From an uncultured Collinsella sp. (lineage in GTDB: Bacteria; Actinomycetota; Coriobacteriia; Coriobacteriales; Coriobacteriaceae), in the NCBI GenBank assembly GCA_900552425.1, contig URZR01000013.1, positions 1-18,287 of the forward strand: a stretch of 18,287 nt of DNA, given 5' to 3'. Below the pieces are notes generated by a model. That model was given only the letters and a program-made list of their open reading frames with translations. It had not been told where the DNA came from and made no database searches. This document shows, in pieces, positions 1 through 7,113 of the stretch (positions are counted from its first letter, which is position 1; every line of letters begins with the position of its first letter). The translations under genes and the position numbers were made by a program.

Positions 1-473
1 TATCCGATCCTCATGAGGCAGCTGCCAAACTCCACGAGGTCGCCGTCGGCCACGCAGATCTCGAGCACCTCGCCATCCGCCTCCGCCGTCACCTCGTTGA
101 GAACCTTCATGGCCTCGATGATGCAGAGGGTCTCGCCGGCCTTGACCTTGGAGCCCACGCGCACAAACGGCTCGTCGCCCGGCGCAGGGGCAGCATAGAA
201 GACGCCCACCATGGGAGCAGTCACCTCGGTGCCCTTGGGCTCCGGCGCGGCGGCAGGTATCTGCGTGGCGGGCTCCGGTGCGGCAGGCGCGACTGTGGGA
301 GCTGCAACTTGAGCGGCCATGGCGCTCGGCATGGGCATGGGCACGGCAACCGGCTGCGCGGCACTCGCGCGCTCGAGTTCGACCGCGGTGCCATCGGGCT
401 CCTCAACACGTACGCGCGTAAGGCCGCGGTCCTCCATCACATCGGCTATCTCGGCAAGTCTTTTGGAATCCAT
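1..473 (-). CDS. accB: Biotin carboxyl carrier protein of acetyl-CoA carboxylase (AccB)
   Basis: AccB carries the biotin that is carboxylated by AccC and passes the carboxyl group to acetyl-CoA, making malonyl-CoA for fatty acid synthesis in the cytoplasm. I translated this frame by hand. It begins MDSKRLAEIADVMEDRG, has a flexible Ala/Pro-rich linker at about residues 36-80, and ends in a biotinyl domain with the attachment motif EAMKVLNE; the biotinylated residue is Lys123. The visible protein is 157 residues, and the window edge shows TA after the last Gly codon, so the stop is probably complete one base outside. The start lies 3 nt after the fabF stop, with a GAGGAG Shine-Dalgarno inside the end of fabF, so translation is probably coupled. 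The usual motif reads EAMKLMNE; the V-L variant is conservative. accC and the carboxyltransferase genes probably follow to the left (inference). Confidence 0.93.
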   Translation of the reverse strand, partial: MDSKRLAEIADVMEDRGLTRVRVEEPDGTAVELERASAAQPVAVPMPMPSAMAAQVAAPTVAPAAPEPATQIPAAAPEPKGTEVTAPMVGVFYAAPAPGDEPFVRVGSKVKAGETLCIIEAMKVLNEVTAEADGEVLEICVADGDLVEFGSCLMRIG

Positions 474-476
474 GCT

Positions 477-1724
477 CTAGCTCCTCGTATATCTACGCAG
501 CGCGATGGCGGCGTTGTGCCCGCCAAAGCCCAGGTTGGTCGAAAGCGCCCAGGTAAGGTCGGCGCGAACCGCTCGATTAGGCGTGTAATCAAGATCGCAG
601 GCGGGATCGGGCGTGTGGTAGTTAATGGTCGGGGGCACCACGCCCTGCTCGAGCGCCATGGCACAGGCCATGACCTCGATGGCACCCGTGGCACCGATCA
701 TGTGCCCGGTCATCGACTTGGTCGACGAGACGTGCGCCGCGCGCGCCGCGTCCTCACCGAGCGCACGCTTAATGCCCGCCGTCTCGGACGAATCGTTGAG
801 CTTGGTCGAGGTGCCGTGGGCGTTGATGTAGAGACCCTCGGAAGGCTTGACGTCGCCCTCGGCTACCGCCAGCGATATCGCACGGGCAATGCCGGCGGCA
901 TCGGGGTCGGGACTCGTAATGTGATAGGCATCATCGGTGTTGCCGTAGCCCACGACCTCGGCATAAATGTGCGCACCGCGCGCCTGCGCATGCTCCATGC
1001 TCTCGAGTACCAGCACGCAGGCGCCCTCACCCATCACAAAGCCATCGCGGTCTGCGTCGAACGGGCGGCAGGCCGTCGCGGGATCGGGGTTGGTGGTCAA
1101 TTCGCGGCAGGACGTAAAGCCTGCAACAGCATCGGGGATAATGGCCGCCTCGGCACCGCCCGCGAGGATCGCGTCGGCATAGCCGTGCTTAATAGCACGG
1201 AACGCCTCGCCCACCGCATGGGCCGAGGTCGCGCACGCAGTCACGACTGGCAGGGTCGGTCCCTTTGCCTTGTGACGGATTGCGATATTGCCCGATGCCA
1301 TGTTGGGGATCATCATCGCAATCATATAGGGCGATGCGCGGCGAGGTCCACGATCGGCGATCGTGTGGACGTTGTCGACGAGCGTCGTCATGCCGCCCAC
1401 GCCCGAGCCCACGTAGACGCCCAGGCGCTCACGATCGATGGCGCCTTCGACATCAAAGCCCGCATCGTGCATTGCCTCGTCCGAAGCCGCCATCGCAAAC
1501 TGAACGCAGGGGTCGAGATGCTTGGCGTCACGCTTGCCAAAGTACTCGTTGCCGTCAAAGCCCTTGACTTCGGCCGCCACCTTGACGGTAAACGCATCGG
1601 TATCGAAGTGCGTGATCGGGCCGATGCCACAGGTCCCGGCGCACATGGCCGCCCAGGTGGCAAGCGCGGTGTTGCCGAGCGGCGATACGGCACCGATGCC
1701 GGTGATTGCAACTCTCTGTTCCAT
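477..1724 (-). CDS. fabF: Beta-ketoacyl-ACP synthase II (FabF)
   Basis: This enzyme condenses malonyl-ACP with a growing acyl-ACP in each elongation round. The 415-residue length is normal. The catalytic triad of the family is visible: Cys164 in TACATS, His303 in NAHGTST, and His341 in STKSMTGHMIGA. The frame is open back to an ATG at 1742, but I chose the ATG at 1724 (MEQRVAITGIG) because a GAGGAG ribosome binding site sits 6 nt before it and none is seen before 1742. It follows fabG by 39 nt and precedes accB by 3 nt, which places it inside the fab operon. FabF rather than FabB is the call because no FabA-type partner is present, but the two families are close. Confidence 0.95.
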   Translation of the reverse strand: MEQRVAITGIGAVSPLGNTALATWAAMCAGTCGIGPITHFDTDAFTVKVAAEVKGFDGNEYFGKRDAKHLDPCVQFAMAASDEAMHDAGFDVEGAIDRERLGVYVGSGVGGMTTLVDNVHTIADRGPRRASPYMIAMMIPNMASGNIAIRHKAKGPTLPVVTACATSAHAVGEAFRAIKHGYADAILAGGAEAAIIPDAVAGFTSCRELTTNPDPATACRPFDADRDGFVMGEGACVLVLESMEHAQARGAHIYAEVVGYGNTDDAYHITSPDPDAAGIARAISLAVAEGDVKPSEGLYINAHGTSTKLNDSSETAGIKRALGEDAARAAHVSSTKSMTGHMIGATGAIEVMACAMALEQGVVPPTINYHTPDPACDLDYTPNRAVRADLTWALSTNLGFGGHNAAIALRRYTRS

Positions 1725-1763
1725 CATGGTCTCCTCATCCAAGCCGTTCTTCGGCCCTGGTTT

Positions 1764-2537
1764 CTACATCGCCATTCCGCCGTCGACGCGCACGACCTCG
1801 CCCGTAATGTAAGCAGCCGCATCGCTCGCTAAAAAGCGCACCACGCCGGCCACTTCCTCGGGGCGTGCCATGCGCTTAAGGGGAATCTGTTCCTCGGTTG
1901 CCGTACGCACCTTCTCCGAGAGCTTTGCCGTCATATCTGTCTCGACAAACCCGGGGGCGACCGCGTTCGCTCGTACGCCACGAGGCGCAAGCTCGCGCGC
2001 CACCGCCTTGGTAAGCCCTATCACGCCCGCCTTGGAAGCAGCGTAGTTGGCTTGCCCGGCATTGCCCATCAGGCCCACGACCGAGCTCATGTTGACGACG
2101 CAACCGCCGCGCTGGCGCATAAAGGTCTTGGTGAGCGCGCGCGTCATATTGAATGTTCCCTTGAGATTGACATCGAGCACGCGGTCGAAGGCGTCATCGC
2201 CCATGCGCATGAGCAGGCCATCGCGGGTGATGCCGGCATTGTTGACGAGCGCCCAAATGGAACCAAAGTCGTTGAGGACCGCTTCCACACACGCGTTGAC
2301 GGCAGCGGGATCGGCCACGTCGCATTGATATGCGCGTGCCGTGGCGCCAACCGCCTCACAGGCTTCGCACGTCTCGCGCGCCGCATCGACGCTGCCGGCA
2401 TAGACGACGGCGATATCAAAGCCGTCCTCCGCCAGACCGACAGCGCAGGCGCGGCCGATACCCCGCGAGCCGCCCGTGACCAGTGCCACGCGACGTGAGT
2501 CGTTGCGCTCGAGCGCGCCGTTGTTCAAGTTGCCCAT
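1764..2537 (-). CDS. fabG: 3-oxoacyl-ACP reductase (FabG)
   Basis: FabG reduces beta-ketoacyl-ACP with NADPH in the first reductive step of elongation. It is a classical short-chain dehydrogenase of 257 residues: the cofactor motif TGGSRGIG is at 21-28, NNAG at 99-102, the catalytic Ser in NMSSVVG near 152, and Tyr165/Lys169 in YAASK. The C-terminal VDGGMAM is typical of FabG. The N-terminus is some 10-15 residues longer than usual before the nucleotide-binding strand, but an AAAGGA site 6 nt before the ATG supports this start. It lies between fabD (30 nt upstream) and fabF. Its YAASK region is clearly different from the dehydrogenase piece inserted in dapH at 12509-12658, so it is not the donor. 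Confidence 0.95.
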   Translation of the reverse strand: MGNLNNGALERNDSRRVALVTGGSRGIGRACAVGLAEDGFDIAVVYAGSVDAARETCEACEAVGATARAYQCDVADPAAVNACVEAVLNDFGSIWALVNNAGITRDGLLMRMGDDAFDRVLDVNLKGTFNMTRALTKTFMRQRGGCVVNMSSVVGLMGNAGQANYAASKAGVIGLTKAVARELAPRGVRANAVAPGFVETDMTAKLSEKVRTATEEQIPLKRMARPEEVAGVVRFLASDAAAYITGEVVRVDGGMAM

Positions 2538-2567
2538 GTCATTCCTTTCGGGTTACAGCCCTGTGGA

Positions 2568-3494
2568 CTATGCGAGCTCGTCGACAATAGCTGCGACCTG
2601 CTCGGCCGTTTCGCACGAATACACGCGAACGTCGCTCAGCGTACGCTTGGCCAGGCCCGACAGCGTTTTGCCAGGGCCGACCTCAATAAACGTGTCGATG
2701 CCTTGATCCTGCAGAGCATGCAGCGTGTCGACCCAGCGCACGGCATGACTCACCTGGTTGGCCAGCATCTCCGCTGCCGCCTGCGGGTCGGCCGGATAGG
2801 GCGCCGCTGTCATATTTGCCATAACAGGAATCAGCAGCGGGGACGGCGCGTGACCGGCCTCGATATATGCAGCAAGGCCACAGGTCGCCTCGGCCATATA
2901 GGGGCTATGGAATGCACCCGACACCGCGACCTTCATGGCGCGACCGCCAGCCTCTTTCACTAGAACGTCGAGCTCCTGCAGCGCCTCGGGCGCTCCGGCC
3001 ACAACCGTCTGCTGGGGGCTGTTGTAGTTGACCGGCCAGCAGTCCTCGCCGGCCTGTTTTGCCAAGCCCTCGACCTGCGCCGCATCGAGTTTGATGACGG
3101 CGCGCATGCCGCCGGGGTGACGCTCGGCCGCCGTGGCCATCAATGCCGCACGCTCACATACGAGCTCAAAACCCGCTCGCGTATCGAACGCCCCCGCAAA
3201 GGTGAGCGCGGCGACCTCGCCAAGCGAAAAACCCGCACAGGCGGCAGGTACCACGCCGCGCTCACGCAGGGCGGCAGCCGCTGCCAAATCGTGAACGAAC
3301 ACGCACGGCTGCGTGTTCTCGGTCTGCGAGAGTTCCTCCTTGGAGGCGCTTCGGCACTGCTCACTGGTCCCCGGGCGCACCTCGTCGGCAATGGCGAACA
3401 CCTCGGCGGCCGCCGGCGATGCCTCGATCAGGTCGACGCCCATCGCGGGGTGCTGGGCGCCCTGGCCGGCAAACAGAAACGCTACGCCACCCAT
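2568..3494 (-). CDS. fabD: Malonyl-CoA:ACP transacylase (FabD)
   Basis: FabD moves malonyl from CoA to ACP to feed the condensing enzymes. The GQG motif near residue 10, the nucleophile Ser90 and the catalytic His196 in SGAFHSPYM are present, and the length of 308 residues fits the family. The nucleophile elbow reads GFSLGE where most FabD proteins have GHSLGE; the His-to-Phe change next to the catalytic Ser is unusual. I chose ATG 3494 over GTG 3500 because AAGGG lies 9 nt before the ATG but only 3 nt before the GTG. The gene overlaps the end of fabK by 13 nt, suggesting translational coupling. Confidence 0.93.
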   Translation of the reverse strand: MGGVAFLFAGQGAQHPAMGVDLIEASPAAAEVFAIADEVRPGTSEQCRSASKEELSQTENTQPCVFVHDLAAAAALRERGVVPAACAGFSLGEVAALTFAGAFDTRAGFELVCERAALMATAAERHPGGMRAVIKLDAAQVEGLAKQAGEDCWPVNYNSPQQTVVAGAPEALQELDVLVKEAGGRAMKVAVSGAFHSPYMAEATCGLAAYIEAGHAPSPLLIPVMANMTAAPYPADPQAAAEMLANQVSHAVRWVDTLHALQDQGIDTFIEVGPGKTLSGLAKRTLSDVRVYSCETAEQVAAIVDELA

Positions 3495-4426
3495 GCGCAC
3501 GCACCCTTCAGGACGTGCTCGGCGCCATCGACCAGGTCGTCAACGATTTCACGTGCGCTTTGGCGCTCGTTGACCATGCCGGCAATCTGTCCACACAAAA
3601 ACGAGCCCTCTTCGTAATTGCCGTCCTTGGCGGCCTTGCGAAGGGCGCCCGTGCCCATGGCCCCGAGCTCCTCGACGCTTACGCCCGCCGCCTCGCTCTT
3701 GGCGTAGGCGTTAGTGAAGGGGCTCTTGAGGGCACGCACCGGGTGTCCCGTCGAGCGGCCGGTCGCACGCGTCGAGGTGTCGTTGGCCTTCAGGACCATC
3801 TCCTTGTACTGCTCCGATACGGTGCACTCATCTGCGATCAGAAAGCGCGTACCCACCTGCACGCCGGCGGCGCCCAGCATAAAGGCGGCCGCCACGCCGC
3901 GGCCATCGGCGATACCGCCAGCCGCAACCACGGGAATATCGACCGCATCGACAACCTGTGGCACCAGTGCCATCGTCGAGGTCTCGCCAATATGGCCGCC
4001 TGATTCGGTACCCTCGGCAACCACGGCAGTGGCTCCACGACGCGCCACGAGACGCGCCAGCGCCACCGAGGCAACGACCGGGATGACCTTGATGCCCGCC
4101 TCGTTCCACGCCTTCATGTACTTGGTGGGATTGCCGGCACCCGTCACGACGACCGGCACCCGCTCGTCAATCACGACCCGCGCGACCTCGTCGGCAAACG
4201 GGCTCATGAGCATGACGTTGACGCCAAAGGGCTTATCCGTCCTGGCGCGCAGCTCATGAATCTGGTCGCGCAGCCAGTTGGCGTCGGCGTTCATGGCCGC
4301 GATAATCCCTAAGCCGCCCGCCTCGGACACTGCGGACGCCAGCGAGGCGTCGGCGATCCAGGCCATACCGCCCTGGAACACGGGCTTTTCGATGCCGAGC
4401 AGATCGCAGAGAGGAGTCTTGAGCAT
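3482..4426 (-). CDS. fabK: FMN-dependent enoyl-ACP reductase II (FabK)
   Basis: FabK performs the last reduction of each elongation cycle, enoyl-ACP to acyl-ACP, using FMN and NAD(P)H. The protein is 314 residues and has the nitronate-monooxygenase/FabK TIM-barrel signature: VFQGGMAWIADASLA near the N-terminus, EGTESGGHIGE with the conserved His145, VAAGGIADGRG at about 168-177, and GVQVGTRFL after it. Its position between acpP (2 nt gap) and fabD in a complete fab operon argues for FabK rather than a nitronate monooxygenase. No FabI is visible in the window. FabK enzymes as a class are not inhibited by triclosan, so low sensitivity is expected if no FabI exists elsewhere. Confidence 0.94.
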   Translation of the reverse strand: MLKTPLCDLLGIEKPVFQGGMAWIADASLASAVSEAGGLGIIAAMNADANWLRDQIHELRARTDKPFGVNVMLMSPFADEVARVVIDERVPVVVTGAGNPTKYMKAWNEAGIKVIPVVASVALARLVARRGATAVVAEGTESGGHIGETSTMALVPQVVDAVDIPVVAAGGIADGRGVAAAFMLGAAGVQVGTRFLIADECTVSEQYKEMVLKANDTSTRATGRSTGHPVRALKSPFTNAYAKSEAAGVSVEELGAMGTGALRKAAKDGNYEEGSFLCGQIAGMVNERQSAREIVDDLVDGAEHVLKGACAWVA

Positions 4427-4428
4427 CT

Positions 4429-4665
4429 CTACTTCTCCAATGCCGCCTCGACCGTATCGGCGAACTCGCCGACCGTCTTGGGGTTCTCCTCGGTATCGAG
4501 CTGGATGCCAAACTCGTCCTCAACGGCGACGAGGATCTCGACGGTGCCCAGACTGTCGAGACCAATCTCCTCGAGCGTGGACTCGGGCTTCATCTCGACG
4601 TCGTCAAGACCGGCGGTCTCGCGGATAACATCGCAAACGCGCTCGAAGGTCTTCTGATCTGCCAT
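4429..4665 (-). CDS. acpP: Acyl carrier protein (AcpP)
   Basis: The acyl carrier protein holds the growing acyl chain on a 4'-phosphopantetheine arm. The 78-residue acidic protein has the signature IGLDSLGTVEI with the phosphopantetheine Ser at residue 38, and the usual four-helix length. An AAAGGAG site precedes the ATG at good spacing. It sits between fabH (52 nt gap) and fabK (2 nt gap), so it is expressed with the enzymes that use it. Confidence 0.97.
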   Translation of the reverse strand: MADQKTFERVCDVIRETAGLDDVEMKPESTLEEIGLDSLGTVEILVAVEDEFGIQLDTEENPKTVGEFADTVEAALEK

Positions 4666-4717
4666 GGTAGTTCTCCTTTGTTTGTGCCCTAGGGGCGTTT
4701 TTATTTCCTATGTGCGA

Positions 4718-5677
4718 CTACTTCCAACGAAGTAGATAGCCACCTATATCCAGACCGGCGCCAAATCCAACGAGGGCGATGGTGTCGCCCGTGTGAAGTG
4801 CACCGGCGTTTGCCAGCCGGTCGAGGGCAAGCGGAATGCATGCGCTCGAAATGTTGCCGGTCTCGCGCAGCGTTCGAACCACGCGCTTGTCTGGCACACC
4901 GAGGCGCTTGACCGCCTGACTCAGGATTCGTTCGTTAGCCTGATGGAATACAAAATGGTCGATGTCCTCGACCGAAATGCCCGCATCGCTCGCAAGCTTA
5001 TGGACCGTGTCGCAAATCGCGTTGACGCCGAACTTGAACACGCGGCGGCCATTCATGGACAGCACGCTCTCGCTATCTGCGGAGGCCTTAAACGGCGAGG
5101 TGCCGACCAGACCGGGAACGCACAACGTCTCGACGTCGGGCGCCGTCGAAAGCTCAACGGCAAGGGGGCTGTCTCCCCCAGCCTCAATCACCGCGGCGCC
5201 TGCCCCATCGCCAAAGAGCACACAGGTGGCGCGGTCGGTCCAGTCGAGCGCGCGCGTCATCTGCTCGGCGGCAACGACAAGCACATGCTTGGCTCGTCCT
5301 CGGGCGATATAGCCCTCGGCAACATCGAGCGCAAATACGAAGCCGGCGCAGGCAGCCGAGACATCGAAGGCAGGGCACGTCGCGCCCAGTCGCTCAGCAA
5401 CGGCACACGCCTCGGCGGGAACAAGGTGGTCACCCGTCGTCGTCGAGCAGACGATCAAATCCAGCTGGCTCGCGTCGATTCCGGACACCTGGAGTGCCCG
5501 CTCGCTCGCCGCTACGGCAAGGTCGTCAAGTGACTCGGTGGTGCATACATGGCGGCTCTTGATACCTGTGCGGGTAAAAATCCACTCATCCGAGGTATCG
5601 AGGAACTCGGACAGCTCGTCATTGGAAACACTGCGCTTAGGAAGCGCCGAGCCTGTTCCAAGAATCGTGAAACCCAT
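4718..5677 (-). CDS. fabH: Beta-ketoacyl-ACP synthase III (FabH)
   Basis: FabH starts fatty acid synthesis by condensing an acyl-CoA primer with malonyl-ACP. The 319-residue protein has the complete catalytic triad: Cys110 in DVSAACAGF, His245 in FHQANERI, and Asn275 in ETGNISSA. The frame is open 49 codons further upstream, but the ATG at 5677 has a near-perfect AAAGGAGGT ribosome binding site about 5 nt before it, and the protein then begins MGFTILGTGSALP as the family does. It is the first gene of the fab operon; two operator-like repeats lie 19-82 nt upstream of its start. Confidence 0.96.
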   Translation of the reverse strand: MGFTILGTGSALPKRSVSNDELSEFLDTSDEWIFTRTGIKSRHVCTTESLDDLAVAASERALQVSGIDASQLDLIVCSTTTGDHLVPAEACAVAERLGATCPAFDVSAACAGFVFALDVAEGYIARGRAKHVLVVAAEQMTRALDWTDRATCVLFGDGAGAAVIEAGGDSPLAVELSTAPDVETLCVPGLVGTSPFKASADSESVLSMNGRRVFKFGVNAICDTVHKLASDAGISVEDIDHFVFHQANERILSQAVKRLGVPDKRVVRTLRETGNISSACIPLALDRLANAGALHTGDTIALVGFGAGLDIGGYLLRWK

Positions 5678-5693
5678 CACTAACCTCCTTTGA

Positions 5694-5711
5694 GTTGTTG
5701 ACGTGTTTACA
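5694..5711. promoter_or_regulatory. Operator-like site 2 upstream of fabH
   Basis: The 18-mer gttgttgacgtgtttaca (plus strand) matches the site at 5742-5759 at 16 of 18 positions. Read on the minus strand its core TGTAAACACGTCAACA is an imperfect inverted repeat. It lies 17 nt before the fabH start and downstream of a candidate -10 box (5723-5728), where a bound repressor could block transcription. The motif does not match the FapR or FabT consensus sequences I know, so the regulator is unknown. Confidence 0.55.
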
Positions 5712-5722
5712 TCGACCAAGAG

Positions 5723-5749
5723 AGGATAGCGCATTTCAGTCGTTGTTAA
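5723..5749 (-). promoter_or_regulatory. Candidate promoter of the fab operon
   Basis: On the minus strand a TATCCT box (5723-5728) has the same sequence as the -10 of the strong rpsL promoter at 10251. A TTAACA hexamer that could serve as -35 falls inside operator-like site 1, with a short 15-nt spacer. The short spacer makes this call weak, but if right, operator site 1 covers the -35 and site 2 lies just downstream of the start point, a layout typical of repression. Confidence 0.3.
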
Positions 5750-5759
5750 CGTGTTAACA
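5742..5759. promoter_or_regulatory. Operator-like site 1 upstream of fabH
   Basis: The minus-strand core TGTTAACACGTTAACA is a perfect 7-bp inverted repeat (TGTTAAC / GTTAACA) around a 2-nt centre. A near copy lies exactly 48 bp away at 5694-5711. It is in the middle of the fabH-birA divergent spacer, so a dimeric regulator binding here could act on both genes. The identity of that regulator cannot be read from the window. Confidence 0.6.
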
Positions 5760-5851
5760 TTAAATTGTCCAAATGCGACAAAGGCTTCACATTGTGTCTC
5801 TCTCGACACCATTGCGTTATTCACTTATTCATTAAGGAGGTAGCAGCCGTT

Positions 5852-6628
5852 ATGGATGCCAAATTAACGATAGTCGACGTAACCGGATCGACCAACGATG
5901 ACCTGCTCGAAGCAGGAAAACAGGGAGCGCCGCACGGCACAGGACTTGCCGCCCGGGCTCAGACAGCAGGACGCGGCCGGCGCGGCCACAAGTGGGATTC
6001 AACCGCCGGCAATCTGTTACTCTCGATTGTCCTACGTCCTCGTGTTGATCCCGCCAAGTACTCTGGCCTTGCCGCCGTCAGCGGCCTAGCGGTGCTCGAG
6101 GCGCTCGAAAAACAGGGTCTTGCAAACGAGATTGGCCTCAAATGGCCCAACGACCTGGTCGCGCGTGGACGCAAACTCGGCGGCATTCTGGTCGAAGCCG
6201 CACGCGATAACGAAGGCAACCCCTTTGCGGTCTGTGGCATCGGCGTCAACGTGAACTATGTGCCCGCGGAGGTGCCCGATGGTGGCCTGCCGGCAATCGG
6301 TCTCTCGGACCTCAACGAGAACGTTCCCGCCGTCGATATGCTCCTCGATGAGGTCTATCACACCGTCGTAAACGCTGTAGACGCGTGGGCAGATCTGCTC
6401 AACGCCATGGAAGAAAACGCCGGACCGCTCGCGCCCGTCCACGGCGAATATGTCGCTCACCTCAATTGGATTGGAAAGCACGTTATCGCCCGCTCCCCTG
6501 CCGGTGACGAGCTGGCGCGAGGCATCTTTAAAACCGTCGATACCTTTGGACGCGCGTGTATCGAAACGGAAGACGGCTTGCGATCCTTCCATTTTGAGGA
6601 GGCGTCGCTGCGCCCCTTGGGCGAATAG
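5852..6628 (+). CDS. birA: Biotin--[acetyl-CoA-carboxylase] ligase (BirA, short form)
   Basis: BirA activates biotin with ATP and attaches it to the Lys of AccB. The 258-residue protein has the biotin/AMP-binding loop GRGRRGHKW at 40-48, KWPND at 97-101, KLGGIL at 108-113 and GIGVNVNY after it, followed by a small C-terminal domain. There is no N-terminal helix-turn-helix, so this is a class I ligase that cannot act as a biotin-operon repressor by the E. coli mechanism. I chose ATG 5852 because AAGGAGG lies 11 nt before it, a slightly long spacing, and the family N-terminus starts here. It is divergent from the fab operon, whose visible end is accB, its substrate. Confidence 0.93.
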   Translation: MDAKLTIVDVTGSTNDDLLEAGKQGAPHGTGLAARAQTAGRGRRGHKWDSTAGNLLLSIVLRPRVDPAKYSGLAAVSGLAVLEALEKQGLANEIGLKWPNDLVARGRKLGGILVEAARDNEGNPFAVCGIGVNVNYVPAEVPDGGLPAIGLSDLNENVPAVDMLLDEVYHTVVNAVDAWADLLNAMEENAGPLAPVHGEYVAHLNWIGKHVIARSPAGDELARGIFKTVDTFGRACIETEDGLRSFHFEEASLRPLGE

Positions 6629-6680
6629 GGCGCCGCAGCCACCTACTCAGCAGCATTACCAGGCGGTCAAAACCCATCAT

Positions 6681-6723
6681 GCAAAACAAAAGAGCCCCGC
6701 TACCGTAATGGCAGCGGGGCTCT
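6681..6723 (-). terminator. Rho-independent terminator of the rpsL-rpsJ operon
   Basis: A perfect 11-bp inverted repeat (AGAGCCCCGCT at 6691-6701 with AGCGGGGCTCT at 6713-6723) is followed, on the minus strand, by a TTTGTTTTG tract at 6690-6682. It begins 22 nt after the rpsJ stop. The plus-strand side lacks a T-tract, so birA is not clearly terminated here. Confidence 0.88.
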
Positions 6724-6744
6724 GTAAGCTATGAGCGATATCGC

Positions 6745-7053
6745 TTAGAGCTTGATGTCGATGTCGACGCCAGCGGGGAGGTCGAGACGCATGAGCGAAT
6801 CAACGGTGCCCGAGGTGGGGTCGAGGATGTCGATGAGGCGCTTGTGGGTGCGCATCTCGAACTGCTCACGGGAGTCCTTGTTCACGTGCGGCGAGCGGAT
6901 AACCGTGTACAGGTTGCGCTCGGTGGGCAGGGGGACAGGACCGGAAACGCGAGCACCGGTCTTCTGAGCGGTCTCGACGATGAGCTTCGCGGACTGATCG
7001 ACGACCTCGTGATCATAGCCCTTGAGGCGAATGCGGATCTTCTGGGTAGCCAA
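6745..7053 (-). CDS. rpsJ: 30S ribosomal protein S10 (RpsJ)
   Basis: S10 is a 30S head protein that also binds NusB in antitermination complexes. The 102-residue protein starts MATQKIRIRLKGYDHEVVDQ and contains the conserved VSGPVPLPTER and SPHVNKDSREQFEMR segments. The start codon is TTG, supported by a GGAGG site about 6 nt upstream; no other start gives the conserved N-terminus. It follows fusA by 60 nt and is immediately followed by a terminator. In most bacteria rpsJ opens the S10 operon and is followed by rplC; here it closes a str-type operon instead. Confidence 0.97.
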   Translation of the reverse strand: MATQKIRIRLKGYDHEVVDQSAKLIVETAQKTGARVSGPVPLPTERNLYTVIRSPHVNKDSREQFEMRTHKRLIDILDPTSGTVDSLMRLDLPAGVDIDIKL

Positions 7054-7113
7054 CTTAAACCTCCAAAGAGTGCGAGAGATGTTCTCGCGGATTACGTAAC
7101 AGGGAGCTCGAAC

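Noticed and set aside
309..1832. A 507-codon plus-strand frame opposite fabF and accB
   Set aside because: Arg/His/Gly-rich shadow of the FabF coding strand; the minus strand carries clear FabF and AccB motifs.
5678..5851. FapR or FabT operator before fabH
   Set aside because: The palindromes do not match the ATTAGTACCTAGTCTTAAT-like FapR or the TTTGATTATCAAA-like FabT motif.
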